From Thalassobius sp002708925 (GTDB lineage Bacteria; Pseudomonadota; Alphaproteobacteria; Rhodobacterales; Rhodobacteraceae), in NCBI RefSeq assembly GCF_049803795.1, contig NZ_JBNAGJ010000003.1, positions 372,001 to 436,000 of the forward strand: DNA of 64,000 nt, read 5' to 3'. The first letter of the stretch is position 1, and every line of letters begins with the position of its first letter. Made by a program: the position numbers and the translations under genes. The notes below the pieces were generated by a model that saw only the letters and a program-made list of their open reading frames with translations, made no database searches and was not told the DNA's origin. Shown here in pieces: positions 16,846 to 25,308 of this stretch.

Positions 16846-17246
16846 GCCTGACCGCGCCGCATACCGATACCTACACGCTGGGAAAGGCCCTGTCTGAACA
16901 GGTCAATCCCGGTATGGAGGATGCCCTGCGCGCCCGATACGACGCGCTGGTGCCCGGTCTGTCCAAGACCGTGGTGGATGTCGCGTATGGGCAATTCTAC
17001 GCGCGCGGCGGTGTGGACGAGAAAACCCGCCTTCTGGCCACGGTTGCGGCGCTTACGGCATTGGGCGGGCAGACGCGGCCTCAGCTGAAGGTCAATATCG
17101 CCAGCGCCCGCGCTGTCGGGGCCTCACGCGAAGAGATTTGCGAGATCATTTTCCAGATGACTCTGTACGGGGGCTTTCCTGCGATGATCAACGCAATGAA
17201 CGCTGCAATCGAAGTCTTCGAAACGGAGGAAGAGGCGAATGGCTGA
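16842..17246 (+). CDS. carboxymuconolactone decarboxylase-fold protein in nuo operon (copy 1)
   Basis: This 134-residue protein is helical with the AhpD/CMD-like signature: DEKTRLLATVAALTALGG..., then a run to GASREEICEIIFQMTLYGGFPAMINAM (read in parts). It lacks the CxxC of AhpD peroxidases; only a single cysteine (EEICE) is visible, so it belongs to the gamma-CMD type without an obvious redox pair. It overlaps nuoI by four bases (ATGA) and the second CMD-like gene by eight bases. The function in a nuo operon is unknown. Confidence 0.85.
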   Translation: MSLTAPHTDTYTLGKALSEQVNPGMEDALRARYDALVPGLSKTVVDVAYGQFYARGGVDEKTRLLATVAALTALGGQTRPQLKVNIASARAVGASREEICEIIFQMTLYGGFPAMINAMNAAIEVFETEEEANG

Positions 17247-17646
17247 CTCAGGCAACCCGTTCGAAATGCTGATGCAGCAGGCCCAGAACATGGCCAAGGC
17301 ATTTAACCCCGCGCTGGAATCCTTCTCGCCCAAGGGGTTCGAGGCGCTGTGGCCGACCCTGCCCAAGGACATGATGGAAATGGCCTTTGGCAAGGGTATC
17401 AGCAAGGACGGGCTGGACGCGAAAACACGGCTGCTGCTGACGCTGGCAGGGCTGACGATGCAGGGGGCCCAGAACGAGACGGGCTTTCGGATGACTGTGC
17501 GCCACGCTTTGGAAGCGGGCGCCACCAAGGATGAAATCGCCGAGACCATCGCGCAGATGTCGATGTTCGCAGGCATACCCGCCATGACCAAGGGCATGGA
17601 ACTGGCCAAAGAGGTCATGGACGACAAAGAGGATAAATCGAAATGA
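17239..17646 (+). CDS. carboxymuconolactone decarboxylase-fold protein in nuo operon (copy 2)
   Basis: This 135-residue paralogue of the preceding gene has the same core order: LDAKTRLLLTLAGLTMQGAQN, then EAGATKDEIAETIAQMSMFAGIPAM (read in parts). It has no cysteine at all in the core. The N-terminus (FEMLMQQAQNMAKAFNP) is methionine-rich and amphipathic. It overlaps its neighbours on both sides (8 bases upstream, 4 bases with nuoJ), so expression is coupled to complex I. The divergence from copy 1 suggests an old duplication and possibly a heteromer. Confidence 0.85.
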   Translation: MADSGNPFEMLMQQAQNMAKAFNPALESFSPKGFEALWPTLPKDMMEMAFGKGISKDGLDAKTRLLLTLAGLTMQGAQNETGFRMTVRHALEAGATKDEIAETIAQMSMFAGIPAMTKGMELAKEVMDDKEDKSK

Positions 17647-18251
17647 CGATTGCAGCGCTTGCATTCTATCTATTCGCGATCTGCGCCATCGCCGGGGGGC
17701 TGTTCACGGTGGTCAGCCGAAACCCGGTGCATTCGGTGCTGTGGCTGATCCTGGCCTTCCTCAGCTCGGCCGGGTTGTTCGTGCTGCTGGGGGCGGAATT
17801 CGTCGCCATGCTGCTGATCATCGTCTATGTGGGCGCGGTCATGGTGCTGTTCCTGTTCGTGGTGATGATGCTGGACGTGGATTTCGCCGAGCTGAAGGCC
17901 GAAATGGCCAAATACATGCCGCTGGCGCTGCTGATCGGGGTGGTCATCCTGATGCAGCTGGGCATGGCTTATGGTGTGTGGGAAACCTCGGAGACAGCGC
18001 AGGCTGCCCGCACCGCGGTCACGCCCGAAGGCATGGAAAACACCGCCGCGCTGGGGGTGCTGCTGTATGACAAATACTTCCTGCTGTTCCAGCTGGCCGG
18101 CCTGATCCTGCTGGTTGCGATGATCGGGGCGATCCTGCTGACCCTGCGCCACCGCAAGGACATCAAGCGCCAGGACGTGCTGGCCCAGATGTACCGCGAT
18201 CCGGCAAAAGCCATGGAATTGAAAGACGTGAAACCGGGGCAGGGCCTGTAA
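17643..18251 (+). CDS. nuoJ: NADH-quinone oxidoreductase subunit J
   Basis: This 202-residue ND6-type membrane subunit has five predicted helices. Typical stretches are NPVHSVLWLILAFLSSAGLF, GAEFVAMLLIIVYVGAVMVLFLF (read in parts) and the C-terminal ILLTLRHRKDIKRQDV. ATG 17643 overlaps the preceding stop. It is followed by a 35-base gap to nuoK. Confidence 0.95.
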   Translation: MTIAALAFYLFAICAIAGGLFTVVSRNPVHSVLWLILAFLSSAGLFVLLGAEFVAMLLIIVYVGAVMVLFLFVVMMLDVDFAELKAEMAKYMPLALLIGVVILMQLGMAYGVWETSETAQAARTAVTPEGMENTAALGVLLYDKYFLLFQLAGLILLVAMIGAILLTLRHRKDIKRQDVLAQMYRDPAKAMELKDVKPGQGL

Positions 18252-18286
18252 GGCCGCCACTGGAAGAATAAGGACCCGAGGGAAAA

Positions 18287-18592
18287 ATGATTGGTATAGA
18301 ACACTACCTGACAGTGGCCTCTGCGCTGTTTGTCATAGGTATCTTTGGCCTCTTCCTGAACCGGAAGAACGTGATCATCCTCTTGATGTCGATCGAGCTG
18401 ATGCTGCTGTCGGTCAACATCAACCTTGTCGCCTTCTCCTCGTTCATGGGGGATCTGGTGGGGCAGGTGTTCACGCTGTTCGTGCTGACCGTCGCCGCCG
18501 CCGAGGCCGCGATCGGGCTGGCCATTCTTGTCGTCTTCTTCCGGAACCGCGGAACGATCGACGTCGAAGACATCAACGTGATGAAAGGGTAA
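18287..18592 (+). CDS. nuoK: NADH-quinone oxidoreductase subunit K
   Basis: This 101-residue ND4L-type subunit has three membrane helices. The conserved membrane glutamates are present (MSIELMLLSVNINLV and VAAAEAAIGLAILV). Length and sequence are canonical. The ribosome-binding site GAGGGAAA precedes the ATG. Confidence 0.97.
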   Translation: MIGIEHYLTVASALFVIGIFGLFLNRKNVIILLMSIELMLLSVNINLVAFSSFMGDLVGQVFTLFVLTVAAAEAAIGLAILVVFFRNRGTIDVEDINVMKG

Positions 18593-18598
18593 AGAGAT

Positions 18599-20692
18599 AT
18601 GGAAACCGTTATCCTCTTTGCTCCGCTGGTTGGGGCGCTGATCGCAGGTTTCGGCTGGCGGCTGATCGGTGAAAAGGGCGCTCAGTTCGTTACCACCGGC
18701 CTGCTGTTTCTGGCCTGTGCGCTGTCCTGGGTCACCTTTCTGGGGCTGGACGCCAGCACCGTCAAACACATCCACATTCTGGACTATATCCAGTCCGGCA
18801 GCCTGAGCACCGAATGGTCGATCCGTCTGGACCGGCTGACCGCGATCATGCTGATCGTTGTGACCAGCGTGTCGGCTTTGGTGCACCTCTACTCGTTCGG
18901 CTACATGGCCCATGACGACAACTGGGGCCATCACGAGCACTATAAGGCGCGTTTCTTCGCCTATCTGTCCTTCTTTACCTTTGCCATGCTGATGCTGGTG
19001 ACCTCGGATAACCTGGTGCAGATGTTCTTTGGCTGGGAAGGCGTGGGCGTGGCCTCGTACCTGCTGATCGGGTTCTACTATAAGAAACCCTCGGCCAATG
19101 CCGCCGCGATCAAGGCCTTCGTCGTCAACCGTGTGGGCGATTTCGGTTTTGCGCTGGGGATTTTCGGCCTGTTCTATCTGACCGACAGCATCAGCTTTGA
19201 CGTGATCTTTGCCGCCGCCCCGGAGCTGGCGGAAACCGAGCTGCATTTCCTGTGGACCGAATGGAACGCGGCGAACCTGCTGGCCTTCTTGCTGTTCGTG
19301 GGTGCCATGGGTAAATCGGCGCAGCTGTTCCTGCACACCTGGCTGCCGGACGCGATGGAGGGCCCGACCCCGGTGTCGGCCCTGATCCACGCGGCCACCA
19401 TGGTGACGGCGGGGGTGTTCCTGGTCTGCCGCATGTCGCCGCTGATGGAATACGCGCCTGAGGCCATGGGCTTCGTCACCTTCCTGGGGGCCACCACGGC
19501 CTTCGTTGCGGCCACCATCGGCCTGGTGCAGAATGACATCAAGCGCGTGATCGCCTATTCCACCATGTCGCAGCTGGGCTATATGTTCGTGGCCGCTGGT
19601 GTGGGCGTCTACAGCGTGGCCATGTTCCACCTGTTCACCCACGCATTCTTCAAGGCGATGCTGTTCCTGGGCGCGGGCTCGGTGATCCACGGGATGCACC
19701 ACGAACAGGACATGCGTAACTATGGCGGTCTGCGTAAAAAGCTGCCCTATACCTTCTGGGCGATGCTGCTGGGCACTCTGGCCATCACCGGCGTTGGTAT
19801 CCCGCTGACTCATATCGGTTTCGCGGGCTTCCTGTCCAAGGACGCCGTGATCGAAAGCGCCTGGGCCGGCACGCAAGGTGGCTATGCCTTCTGGATGCTG
19901 GTTGTCGCGGCTCTGTTCACCTCGTTCTATTCGTGGCGCCTGATGTTCCTGACCTTCTGGGGCAAACCGCGCGGCGATAAACACACGCATGAGCACGCGC
20001 ATGAATCCCCCATGGTCATGCTGGTGCCGCTGGGCGTTCTGGCGCTGGGGGCCGTGTTCTCGGGGATGATCTGGTATAACAGCTTCTTTGGCGACCATCA
20101 CAGCGTGAACAAGTTCTTCGGTATCCCCGATCACCACGTTGAGGCCTCGGAAGGGCACGGTGAGGCGCATGACGATCACGCCGCAGCCGATGCCCATGAC
20201 GATCACGCCGCTGACCATGGCGAGATCCATGCAATGGCTCCGCAGGGCGCGATCTTCATGCACCCCGACAATCACGTCATGGACGAGGCGCACCACGCTC
20301 CGACCTGGGTCAAGGTCAGCCCGTTCATCGCGATGATCCTGGGCCTTCTGGTGGCGATCTGGTTCTATATCGTGAACCCGGAAATGCCCAAGAAGCTGGC
20401 TGAAATCCAGCGTCCGCTGTACCTGTTCCTGCTGAACAAATGGTACTTTGACGAAATCTATGACTTCATCTTTGTGCGTCCTGCACAGGCAATCGGCCGC
20501 TTCTTGTGGAAGCGCGGGGATGGCAATGTCATCGACGGCTCGATCAATGGTGTGGCAATGGGGATCATCCCGTTCTTCACCCGTCTGGCTGGGCGCGCAC
20601 AGTCCGGTTACATCTTTACCTATGCCTTTGCCATGGTGATCGGCATCGCCGTTCTGATCACCTGGATGACGCTCACCGGAGGGGCGGAATAA
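18599..20692 (+). CDS. nuoL: NADH-quinone oxidoreductase subunit L (proton-pumping antiporter-like)
   Basis: This 697-residue ND5-type subunit has the antiporter core with LFFGWEGVGVASYLLIGFYY, HTWLPDAMEGPTPVSALIHA and the broken-helix region around YSTMSQLGYMFVAAG. It also has the long C-terminal lateral helix and final membrane helix. An unusual His/Asp/Ala-rich stretch (about residues 515-545, HGEAHDDHAAADAHDDHAADHG) sits in the loop before the lateral region. The stop overlaps the nuoM start by one base. Confidence 0.96.
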   Translation: METVILFAPLVGALIAGFGWRLIGEKGAQFVTTGLLFLACALSWVTFLGLDASTVKHIHILDYIQSGSLSTEWSIRLDRLTAIMLIVVTSVSALVHLYSFGYMAHDDNWGHHEHYKARFFAYLSFFTFAMLMLVTSDNLVQMFFGWEGVGVASYLLIGFYYKKPSANAAAIKAFVVNRVGDFGFALGIFGLFYLTDSISFDVIFAAAPELAETELHFLWTEWNAANLLAFLLFVGAMGKSAQLFLHTWLPDAMEGPTPVSALIHAATMVTAGVFLVCRMSPLMEYAPEAMGFVTFLGATTAFVAATIGLVQNDIKRVIAYSTMSQLGYMFVAAGVGVYSVAMFHLFTHAFFKAMLFLGAGSVIHGMHHEQDMRNYGGLRKKLPYTFWAMLLGTLAITGVGIPLTHIGFAGFLSKDAVIESAWAGTQGGYAFWMLVVAALFTSFYSWRLMFLTFWGKPRGDKHTHEHAHESPMVMLVPLGVLALGAVFSGMIWYNSFFGDHHSVNKFFGIPDHHVEASEGHGEAHDDHAAADAHDDHAADHGEIHAMAPQGAIFMHPDNHVMDEAHHAPTWVKVSPFIAMILGLLVAIWFYIVNPEMPKKLAEIQRPLYLFLLNKWYFDEIYDFIFVRPAQAIGRFLWKRGDGNVIDGSINGVAMGIIPFFTRLAGRAQSGYIFTYAFAMVIGIAVLITWMTLTGGAE

Positions 20693-22236
20693 TGGATAAC
20701 CTTCTTTCCATCGTCACCTTCATTCCCGCGCTGGCGGCCGCCATTCTGGCGATCTTCCTGCGCGGCGAGGATGCCGCGGCGCAACGCAATGCCAAATATT
20801 CGGCGCTGATTGCCACCGGCATCACCTTTCTGGTGTCGCTGTTCATTCTGGCCGAGTTCGATCCCTCGAACACCGGGTTCCAGTATGTCGAGGAACGCGA
20901 GTGGCTGCTGGGCCTGAAATACAAGATGGGCGTGGACGGGATCAGCGTTCTGTTCGTCATGCTGACCACGTTCATGATGCCGCTGGTGATCTGGGCCAGC
21001 TGGGGCGTTCAGACGCGCGTGAAGGAATACATGATTGCCTTCTTGCTGCTGGAAACGCTGATGCTGGGCGTGTTCATGGCGCTGGATCTGGTGCTGTTCT
21101 ACCTGTTCTTCGAGGCCGGTCTGATCCCGATGTTCCTGATCATCGGCATCTGGGGCGGCAAGAACCGCATCTATGCTTCGTTCAAGTTCTTCCTCTATAC
21201 CTTCCTGGGCTCTGTCCTGATGCTGGTGGCGATGGTGGCGATGTATGCGGATGCGGGCACCACCGATATTCCGACGCTGATGAACCACACGTTTGCCTCG
21301 GATAGTTTCAGCGTTCTGGGTATTCACATCGTGGGCGGGATGCAGACCATCCTGTTCCTGGCCTTCTTTGCCAGCTTTGCGGTGAAAATGCCGATGTGGC
21401 CGGTGCATACCTGGCTGCCGGATGCGCACGTTCAGGCGCCCACCGCCGGGTCCGTGGTTCTGGCCGCGATCCTGCTGAAGATGGGCGGCTATGGCTTCTT
21501 GCGCTTTAGTCTGCCGATGTTCCCGGTCGGGGCCGACGTGCTGACGCCGCTGGTTTTCTGGATGTCGGCGATTGCGATTGTCTACACCTCGCTGGTGGCA
21601 CTGGTGCAGGAGGACATGAAGAAACTGATCGCCTATTCGTCGGTCGCGCATATGGGCTATGTCACCATGGGCATTTTCGCGGCCAACCAGCAGGGGATCG
21701 ACGGCGCCATCTTCCAGATGATCAGCCACGGGTTTATCTCGGGTGCGCTGTTCCTGTGTGTGGGCGTCATCTATGACCGGATGCACACCCGCGAGATCGA
21801 CGCCTACGGCGGTCTGGTGAACAAGATGCCGGCCTATGCGCTGATCTTCATGTTCTTTACCATGGCGAATGTTGGTCTGCCGGGCACCTCGGGGTTTGTT
21901 GGGGAATTCCTGACGCTGATGGGTGTGTTCCAAGTCAACACCTGGGTGGCGGCTTTTGCGACTTCGGGGGTGATCCTGTCGGCGGCCTATGCGCTGTGGC
22001 TGTATCGTCGCGTGGTGCTGGGCGATCTGATCAAGGAAAGCCTGAAGTCGATCACCGACATGACCGGCCGCGAGAAGGCGATCTTTGCGCCGCTGGTCTT
22101 TATGACGCTGCTGCTGGGGGTCTACCCGGCGCTGGTCACCGATATCATTGGCCCCTCGGTCGAGGCGCTGGTCCACAACTATGAACTGGCGCTTGCCGAT
22201 GGTCACTCGGCCACGCAAGTCGCCGCATCGCACTGA
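20692..22236 (+). CDS. nuoM: NADH-quinone oxidoreductase subunit M (antiporter-like)
   Basis: This 514-residue ND4-type subunit starts at ATG 20692, sharing a base with the nuoL stop; upstream in-frame sequence is nuoL shadow. Hallmarks are YLFFEAGLIPMFLIIGIWGG with the conserved glutamate, WPVHTWLPDAHVQAPTAGSV and AYSSVAHMGYVTMGIF. Full length. Confidence 0.96.
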   Translation: MDNLLSIVTFIPALAAAILAIFLRGEDAAAQRNAKYSALIATGITFLVSLFILAEFDPSNTGFQYVEEREWLLGLKYKMGVDGISVLFVMLTTFMMPLVIWASWGVQTRVKEYMIAFLLLETLMLGVFMALDLVLFYLFFEAGLIPMFLIIGIWGGKNRIYASFKFFLYTFLGSVLMLVAMVAMYADAGTTDIPTLMNHTFASDSFSVLGIHIVGGMQTILFLAFFASFAVKMPMWPVHTWLPDAHVQAPTAGSVVLAAILLKMGGYGFLRFSLPMFPVGADVLTPLVFWMSAIAIVYTSLVALVQEDMKKLIAYSSVAHMGYVTMGIFAANQQGIDGAIFQMISHGFISGALFLCVGVIYDRMHTREIDAYGGLVNKMPAYALIFMFFTMANVGLPGTSGFVGEFLTLMGVFQVNTWVAAFATSGVILSAAYALWLYRRVVLGDLIKESLKSITDMTGREKAIFAPLVFMTLLLGVYPALVTDIIGPSVEALVHNYELALADGHSATQVAASH

Positions 22237-22253
22237 AACGGGAGCCCTGAGAG

Positions 22254-23693
22254 ATGATCCAGGCTGATCTGAATATTATCCTGCCGGAAATCCTTCTGTC
22301 GGTATACGCGATGCTGGCGCTGGTTCTGGCCGTCTATACCGGCAAGGACCGGCTGGCCGCCATGCTGACCTGGGCAACCGCCATCGTATTGGTGCTGGTT
22401 GCCGCGTGGATCGGGCTGGGCGGTTCGGGGGACAATCTGGCCTTTAGCGGCATGTTCCACGATGACGCGTTCTCGCGTTTTGCCAAGGTCACGATGCTGC
22501 TGAGCGGCGCCGCCGTTCTGGTCATGAGCCAGGACTACATGTCCCGCAAGGGCCTGCTGCGCTTCGAATATCCGGTGCTGATCGTGCTGGCCATCGTTGG
22601 CATGATGGTGATGGTGTCCGCGGCGGATCTGATGACCCTGTATATGGGGCTGGAGCTGCAATCGCTGTCTTTGTACGTTGTGGCCGCGATGCGCCGCGAC
22701 AGCGCCAAATCTACCGAGGCCGGCATGAAATACTTTGTGCTGGGCGCGCTGAGCTCGGGCCTGCTGCTGTATGGTTCCTCGCTGGTCTATGGCTTTGCCG
22801 GCACCACGCAATTCTCGGGTATCATTCAGGCGGCCACGGATGGGCGGGCCTCGCTGGGGCTGTTGTTCGGCCTGGTCTTTGTGGTGTCCGGCCTGGCGTT
22901 CAAGGTCTCGGCCGTGCCCTTCCACATGTGGACCCCGGATGTCTACGAGGGCTCGCCCACGCCGGTCACCGCCTTCTTTGCCACCGCGCCGAAAATGGCG
23001 GCGATGGGGCTGTTTGCCCGCGTGTTGCATGATGCCTTTGGCGGGGTTGTCGCCGATTGGCAGCAGATCGTGTCGCTGATGGCGGTGCTGTCGATGTTCC
23101 TGGGCGCGGTTGCCGCGATCGGTCAGACCAATATCAAACGTCTGATGGCCTATTCGTCGATTGCGCATATGGGCTATGCGATGATGGGCCTGGCCGCTGG
23201 CACCGCGTTCGGGGTGCAGGCGCTGCTGGTTTACATGGTGATCTATGTGGCGATGAATGTCGGCACCTTTGCCTTTATCCTGTCGATGGAAAAAGACGGC
23301 CAGCCCGTCACCGACATCAAGGCGCTGAACCAATATGCCAAACGCGAACCCACCAAGGCTCTGGCCGTTCTGGTGCTGATGTTCAGCCTGGCCGGCGTGC
23401 CGCCGATGGTGGGCTTTTTCGGTAAGTTCTACGTGCTGAAGGCCGCCTATGACGCCGGTCTGATCTGGCTGGCGGTGCTGGGGGTGATTGCCTCGGTGAT
23501 CGGGGCCTTCTACTATCTGCGGATCGTCTACTACATGTATTTCGGCGAGGAAGGCGAGGCGCTGGACAAGAACCGCTCGCCCATTTTGTGGGGCTTCCTG
23601 ATGGCTTCGGCTGCGGTGATGCTGATCGGTGTGGTGAATCTCTTTGGGATCGAAGGCGTGGCCGCCGCCGCTGCCGCAACGCTGGTCAACTGA
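22254..23693 (+). CDS. nuoN: NADH-quinone oxidoreductase subunit N (antiporter-like)
   Basis: This 479-residue ND2-type subunit is the last gene of the nuo operon. Typical stretches are MGLELQSLSLYVVAA, FKVSAVPFHMWTPDVYEGSPTPVTAFF (read in parts), RLMAYSSIAHMGYAMMGLAAG and the final hydrophobic helix. It is followed by a strong intrinsic terminator at 23721-23750. Confidence 0.96.
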   Translation: MIQADLNIILPEILLSVYAMLALVLAVYTGKDRLAAMLTWATAIVLVLVAAWIGLGGSGDNLAFSGMFHDDAFSRFAKVTMLLSGAAVLVMSQDYMSRKGLLRFEYPVLIVLAIVGMMVMVSAADLMTLYMGLELQSLSLYVVAAMRRDSAKSTEAGMKYFVLGALSSGLLLYGSSLVYGFAGTTQFSGIIQAATDGRASLGLLFGLVFVVSGLAFKVSAVPFHMWTPDVYEGSPTPVTAFFATAPKMAAMGLFARVLHDAFGGVVADWQQIVSLMAVLSMFLGAVAAIGQTNIKRLMAYSSIAHMGYAMMGLAAGTAFGVQALLVYMVIYVAMNVGTFAFILSMEKDGQPVTDIKALNQYAKREPTKALAVLVLMFSLAGVPPMVGFFGKFYVLKAAYDAGLIWLAVLGVIASVIGAFYYLRIVYYMYFGEEGEALDKNRSPILWGFLMASAAVMLIGVVNLFGIEGVAAAAAATLVN

Positions 23694-23714
23694 TTGACGC
23701 AGGTCTGTAAATCG

Positions 23715-23750
23715 AAAGGTGACGCGCCCTTGGCGCGTCGCTTTGTTTTT
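23715..23750 (+). terminator. intrinsic terminator at the end of the nuo operon
   Basis: GACGCGCC (23721-23728) pairs perfectly with GGCGCGTC (23732-23739) over a 3-base loop. Flanking AAAG/CTTT bases extend the stem, and the tract ends in GTTTTT (23745-23750). The birA ribosome-binding site AAGGAGG starts immediately after, so read-through into birA is possible. Confidence 0.85.
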
Positions 23751-23766
23751 AAGGAGGGCTGCGATC

Positions 23767-24516
23767 ATGTATGATTGGCCCCAGGGCTATGGCCGCCGCG
23801 TGTTGGCCACCGTCGATAGCACCAATGCCGAGGCCGCCCGGATCGCCCCCGATCTGACGGGCCCCGAATGGATCTTGGCATTGCAGCAAACTGCCGGGCG
23901 CGGGCGCCGGGGGCGTCCCTGGACGGACCCCAAGGGCAATTTCTCGGCCACGCTGGTGATGCGGCCCGCCGAGACCCCGGACCAGATCGCGCTGCGCTCT
24001 TTCGTGGCCTCGCTGGCGCTCTATGAGGCCGTGTCTGCCGCCACTGGCCGCTCGGATCTGCTAAGCCTCAAATGGCCCAATGACGTGCTGCTGTCGGGCG
24101 GAAAGCTGGCCGGGATCCTGCTGGAAAGCGCGGGTGGGGCGGGCGGCGTCAGCCATATCGCCATCGGGATCGGCGTCAATCTGGCCACCGCGCCGCAGGC
24201 CGGGCAGGTGGAACCCGACGCGCTGCGGCCTGTGTCCGTGTTCGGGGAAACCGGCATCCGCATCCCGCCCGAGGATTTCCTGACCTTGCTGGCCGCCGCC
24301 TATGCCCGGCTTGAGACGCAGTTCCGCACCTATGGGTTTGCGCCGATCCGCCAGGCCTGGCTGTCTCATGCGGCCCGCCTGGGCGAGGTGATCACCGCCA
24401 GAACCATGCGTCAGGAAACCACGGGCACGTTCGAGACGGTGGACGAGACGGGCAATATTGTCCTATCCACGCCCAAAGGCCGCGAGGTGATCCCGGCGGC
24501 TGAAATTTTCTTCTGA
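23767..24516 (+). CDS. birA: biotin--[acetyl-CoA-carboxylase] ligase
   Basis: This 249-residue class I biotin protein ligase lacks the N-terminal DNA-binding domain, so it is an enzyme rather than a repressor. The biotinyl-AMP-binding motif GRGRRGR is at about 44-50. SLKWPNDVLL and GGKLAGILLES are the catalytic-core motifs, with a small C-terminal beta domain. ATG 23767 follows AAGGAGG. It is followed 12 bases later by coaX. Substrates would include MccA (2531-4462) and acetyl-CoA carboxylase BCCP. Confidence 0.93.
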   Translation: MYDWPQGYGRRVLATVDSTNAEAARIAPDLTGPEWILALQQTAGRGRRGRPWTDPKGNFSATLVMRPAETPDQIALRSFVASLALYEAVSAATGRSDLLSLKWPNDVLLSGGKLAGILLESAGGAGGVSHIAIGIGVNLATAPQAGQVEPDALRPVSVFGETGIRIPPEDFLTLLAAAYARLETQFRTYGFAPIRQAWLSHAARLGEVITARTMRQETTGTFETVDETGNIVLSTPKGREVIPAAEIFF

Positions 24517-24528
24517 AGGAGGCAGGGG

Positions 24529-25308
24529 ATGCTTCTGGCAATTGACTGCGGCAACACCAACACCGTGTTTTCCATCTGGGATGGCAGGAAAATCCGCTGC
24601 ACCCTGCGGACGGCCACCGATCATCAGCGCACGGCGGACCAGTATTTCGTCTGGCTGGACCGGCTGTTGCAGCACCACGATATCCATGTGGATATTGATA
24701 CGGTGATCATCAGCTCGACGGTGCCGCGTGTGGTGTTCAATCTGCGCGTTCTGGCGGATCGGTATTTCAACTGTCGCCCGCTGGTGGTGGGCAAGCCCGA
24801 TTGCCTGTTGCCGGCCATGCCACGGGTGGACGCGGGCACGCAGGTTGGGCCTGACCGGCTGGTCAATACGGCGGGGGCGTATGATCGCTATGGCGGGGAT
24901 CTGATCGTTGTGGACTTCGGTACGGCAACCACTTTTGACGTGGTGGCCCAGGATGGTGCCTATGTGGGCGGGGTGATTGCGCCGGGGGTGAATCTCAGCC
25001 TTCAGGCCTTGCACGAGATGGCCGCCGCGCTGCCGCATGTGGATGTCACCAAACCGAACAAAGTGATCGGCACAAACACCGTCGCCTGTATGCAAAGCGG
25101 AATTTTCTGGGGCTATGTCGGTCTGGTGCGCGGCATTTGCGATCACATCAAAGAAGAGTATGATCGCCCAATGCGCGTGATCTCGACCGGCGGTCTGGCA
25201 CCGCTTTTCGGACAGGGTGAGACCCTGTTCGACGTTTTCGACGAATTCCTGACGATCCATGGCCTGACGGTCATTCACCAATACAATAAGGACCAGGGCA
25301 ACATATGA
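24529..25308 (+). CDS. coaX: type III pantothenate kinase
   Basis: This 259-residue CoaX/Baf-family ASKHA kinase phosphorylates pantothenate, the first step of CoA synthesis. The N-terminal phosphate loop DCGNTNTVF (about 5-13), GPDRLVNTAGAY and DFGTATTFDVV, and GGVIAPGVNLS are the characteristic motifs. An AAGGAGG ribosome-binding site precedes the ATG. The stop overlaps the rnj start by four bases (ATGA). The birA-coaX-rnj order directly after nuo is familiar from related alphaproteobacteria. Confidence 0.95.
   Translation: MLLAIDCGNTNTVFSIWDGRKIRCTLRTATDHQRTADQYFVWLDRLLQHHDIHVDIDTVIISSTVPRVVFNLRVLADRYFNCRPLVVGKPDCLLPAMPRVDAGTQVGPDRLVNTAGAYDRYGGDLIVVDFGTATTFDVVAQDGAYVGGVIAPGVNLSLQALHEMAAALPHVDVTKPNKVIGTNTVACMQSGIFWGYVGLVRGICDHIKEEYDRPMRVISTGGLAPLFGQGETLFDVFDEFLTIHGLTVIHQYNKDQGNI

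Noticed and set aside
17969..20296. Long minus-strand frame opposite nuoJ-nuoL (775 codons)
   Set aside because: Antisense shadow of strongly supported nuo genes; no recognisable domain.
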